Assembly: GCA_024277555.1 (NCBI GenBank)
Contig: JAJRUY010000195.1
Span: 1 to 7,284 of the forward strand
Length of the DNA stretch: 7,284 nucleotides
From: Gammaproteobacteria bacterium
GTDB taxonomy: Bacteria; Pseudomonadota; Gammaproteobacteria; Chromatiales; Chromatiaceae
Reading direction: 5' to 3'
Part shown: piece by piece, positions 6,739 to 7,284 of the stretch
How positions within the stretch are numbered: the stretch's first letter is position 1
How the letters are laid out: every line of letters begins with the position of its first letter
Translations under genes and position numbers: made by a program
Notes under the pieces: generated by a model
Databases searched by the model: none
What the model saw: the letters and a program-made list of their open reading frames with translations, nothing else
Told to the model about the DNA's origin: nothing

Positions 6739-7206
6739 GTGGCAGAAAAGAAAAGCTGGCTCATTCCCGGCATTATTTTTCTGGTCGCTGCCGTTTTGGG
6801 TGGGGCGGCATACTATTTCCGTGACTATTTCGAGCCCGGCCCGGCTCTGGTGCTGCCTTTGTCCGACTGTGATTTGCATGATGGTCCGTGCACGGCTGAT
6901 CTTCCCGGCGGCGGCAGGGTAGAGTTCAGTATCCTTCCCCGAACCATTCCTCTTACCAAACCCTTGCAGCTTCAGGTGCAGGTGCAGGGAAGAAAGGTCA
7001 GAAAAGTGGAAGTGGATTTTTCCGGGGTAAGCATGAACATGGGTTACAACCGCCCGCGTTTGCAGGTTGTGGAGGAAGGCCGCTTTGAAGGAGAAGGGAT
7101 GTTGCCGGTTTGTATCCGCCAGCGCATGGACTGGGAAGCAAAACTCATGCTGGATACACCGGATGGCCTGATTATTGTTCCCTACCGTTTTGAAACGGTA
7201 AAATAA
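6739..7206 (+). CDS. Membrane-anchored periplasmic protein, possible copper-binding accessory factor
   Basis: A 155-residue protein of unknown function. A basic start and one hydrophobic segment (about residues 7-27) are followed by a soluble part facing the periplasm; no clear cleavage site is seen, so an N-terminal anchor is likely. The soluble part looks like a single beta-rich domain. It has a paired Cys motif, CDLHDGPC (C44, C51), a SMNMGYNRP motif (M99, M101), and LPVC (C125) followed by a Met-x-Trp element (M130, W132). The layout recalls small FixH/YtkA-like periplasmic copper-related domains, but this is from memory of the pattern and was not tested. The GTG start is backed by a strong ribosome site 12 bases after nosY ends, so it is likely the last gene of the operon. 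It could be a NosZ copper or thiol maturation factor (inferred), or serve copper handling for another enzyme such as a haem-copper oxidase. Confidence 0.85.
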   Translation: MAEKKSWLIPGIIFLVAAVLGGAAYYFRDYFEPGPALVLPLSDCDLHDGPCTADLPGGGRVEFSILPRTIPLTKPLQLQVQVQGRKVRKVEVDFSGVSMNMGYNRPRLQVVEEGRFEGEGMLPVCIRQRMDWEAKLMLDTPDGLIIVPYRFETVK

Positions 7207-7212
7207 TCCTGT

Positions 7213-7247
7213 GATGCAAGATGCAAGATGCTGACAAGCTGCAAGCT
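7213..7247. repeat. Seven-base-period direct repeat downstream of the operon
   Basis: GATGCAA is repeated at 7213-7219 and 7220-7226 with a partial third copy (7227-7231), then CAAGCTG at 7235-7241 and CAAGCT at 7242-7247 continue a similar 7-base spacing. It lies just after the last stop codon in what seems to be intergenic DNA. No T-rich terminator hairpin is visible before the window ends. Short heptad tracts built on CAAGCTG-like words occur between genes in some proteobacteria; whether this is one of them is inferred. Confidence 0.6.
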
Positions 7248-7284
7248 ATACCTGTGTGGCTGGGACGCTTGCGCCTGGAGCTTC

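Overview
This window holds most of a nitrous oxide reductase (nos) accessory operon. Eight genes lie on the + strand, packed end to end between about 201 and 7206: nosB, nosD, nosG, nosH, nosF, nosL, nosY and a small membrane-anchored protein of unknown function. A nosB-type membrane protein together with NapG/NapH-like nosG and nosH, and no nosR in view, fits the atypical (clade II) nos clusters known from Wolinella, Dechloromonas and relatives. Moderate GC, GTG starts, Shine-Dalgarno sites and the style of the proteins suggest a Gram-negative proteobacterium, perhaps beta or gamma. Genus cannot be told from the sequence alone.

Layout. Bases 1-200 hold no gene. They contain two perfect inverted repeats; the second ends in a T run and looks like an intrinsic terminator, probably closing the gene upstream (nosZ is the expected neighbour but lies outside the window). 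NosB (201-1361), NosD (1361-2698), NosG (2699-3541) and NosH (3538-4515) overlap or abut by a few bases, so they are likely translationally coupled. A 35-base gap precedes NosF (4551-5417), which overlaps NosL (5410-5892). NosY (5899-6726) and the 155-residue protein (6739-7206) follow at spacings of 6 and 12 bases. After 7206 there is a short stretch with a 7-base-period repeat and no gene that can be supported before the window ends.

How the genes work together. NosG and NosH are expected to form a membrane quinol dehydrogenase that passes electrons through iron-sulfur clusters toward periplasmic NosZ. NosD, NosF and NosY form the ABC-type complex needed to build the copper-sulfur centre CuZ of NosZ. 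NosL is an outer-membrane or periplasm-facing lipoprotein that delivers Cu(I) to it. NosB is a polytopic membrane protein of unknown function typical of this type of cluster. The last gene encodes a periplasmic domain with Cys and Met residues arranged like a copper site, and is the best candidate here for a poorly described component of N2O reductase maturation.

Unusual points are the order nosF-nosL-nosY (nosL splits the ABC pair), the lack of c-type cytochrome genes between nosG and nosH, a His-rich tail on NosL, an irregular Cys motif in NosH, and the uncharacterised final gene.
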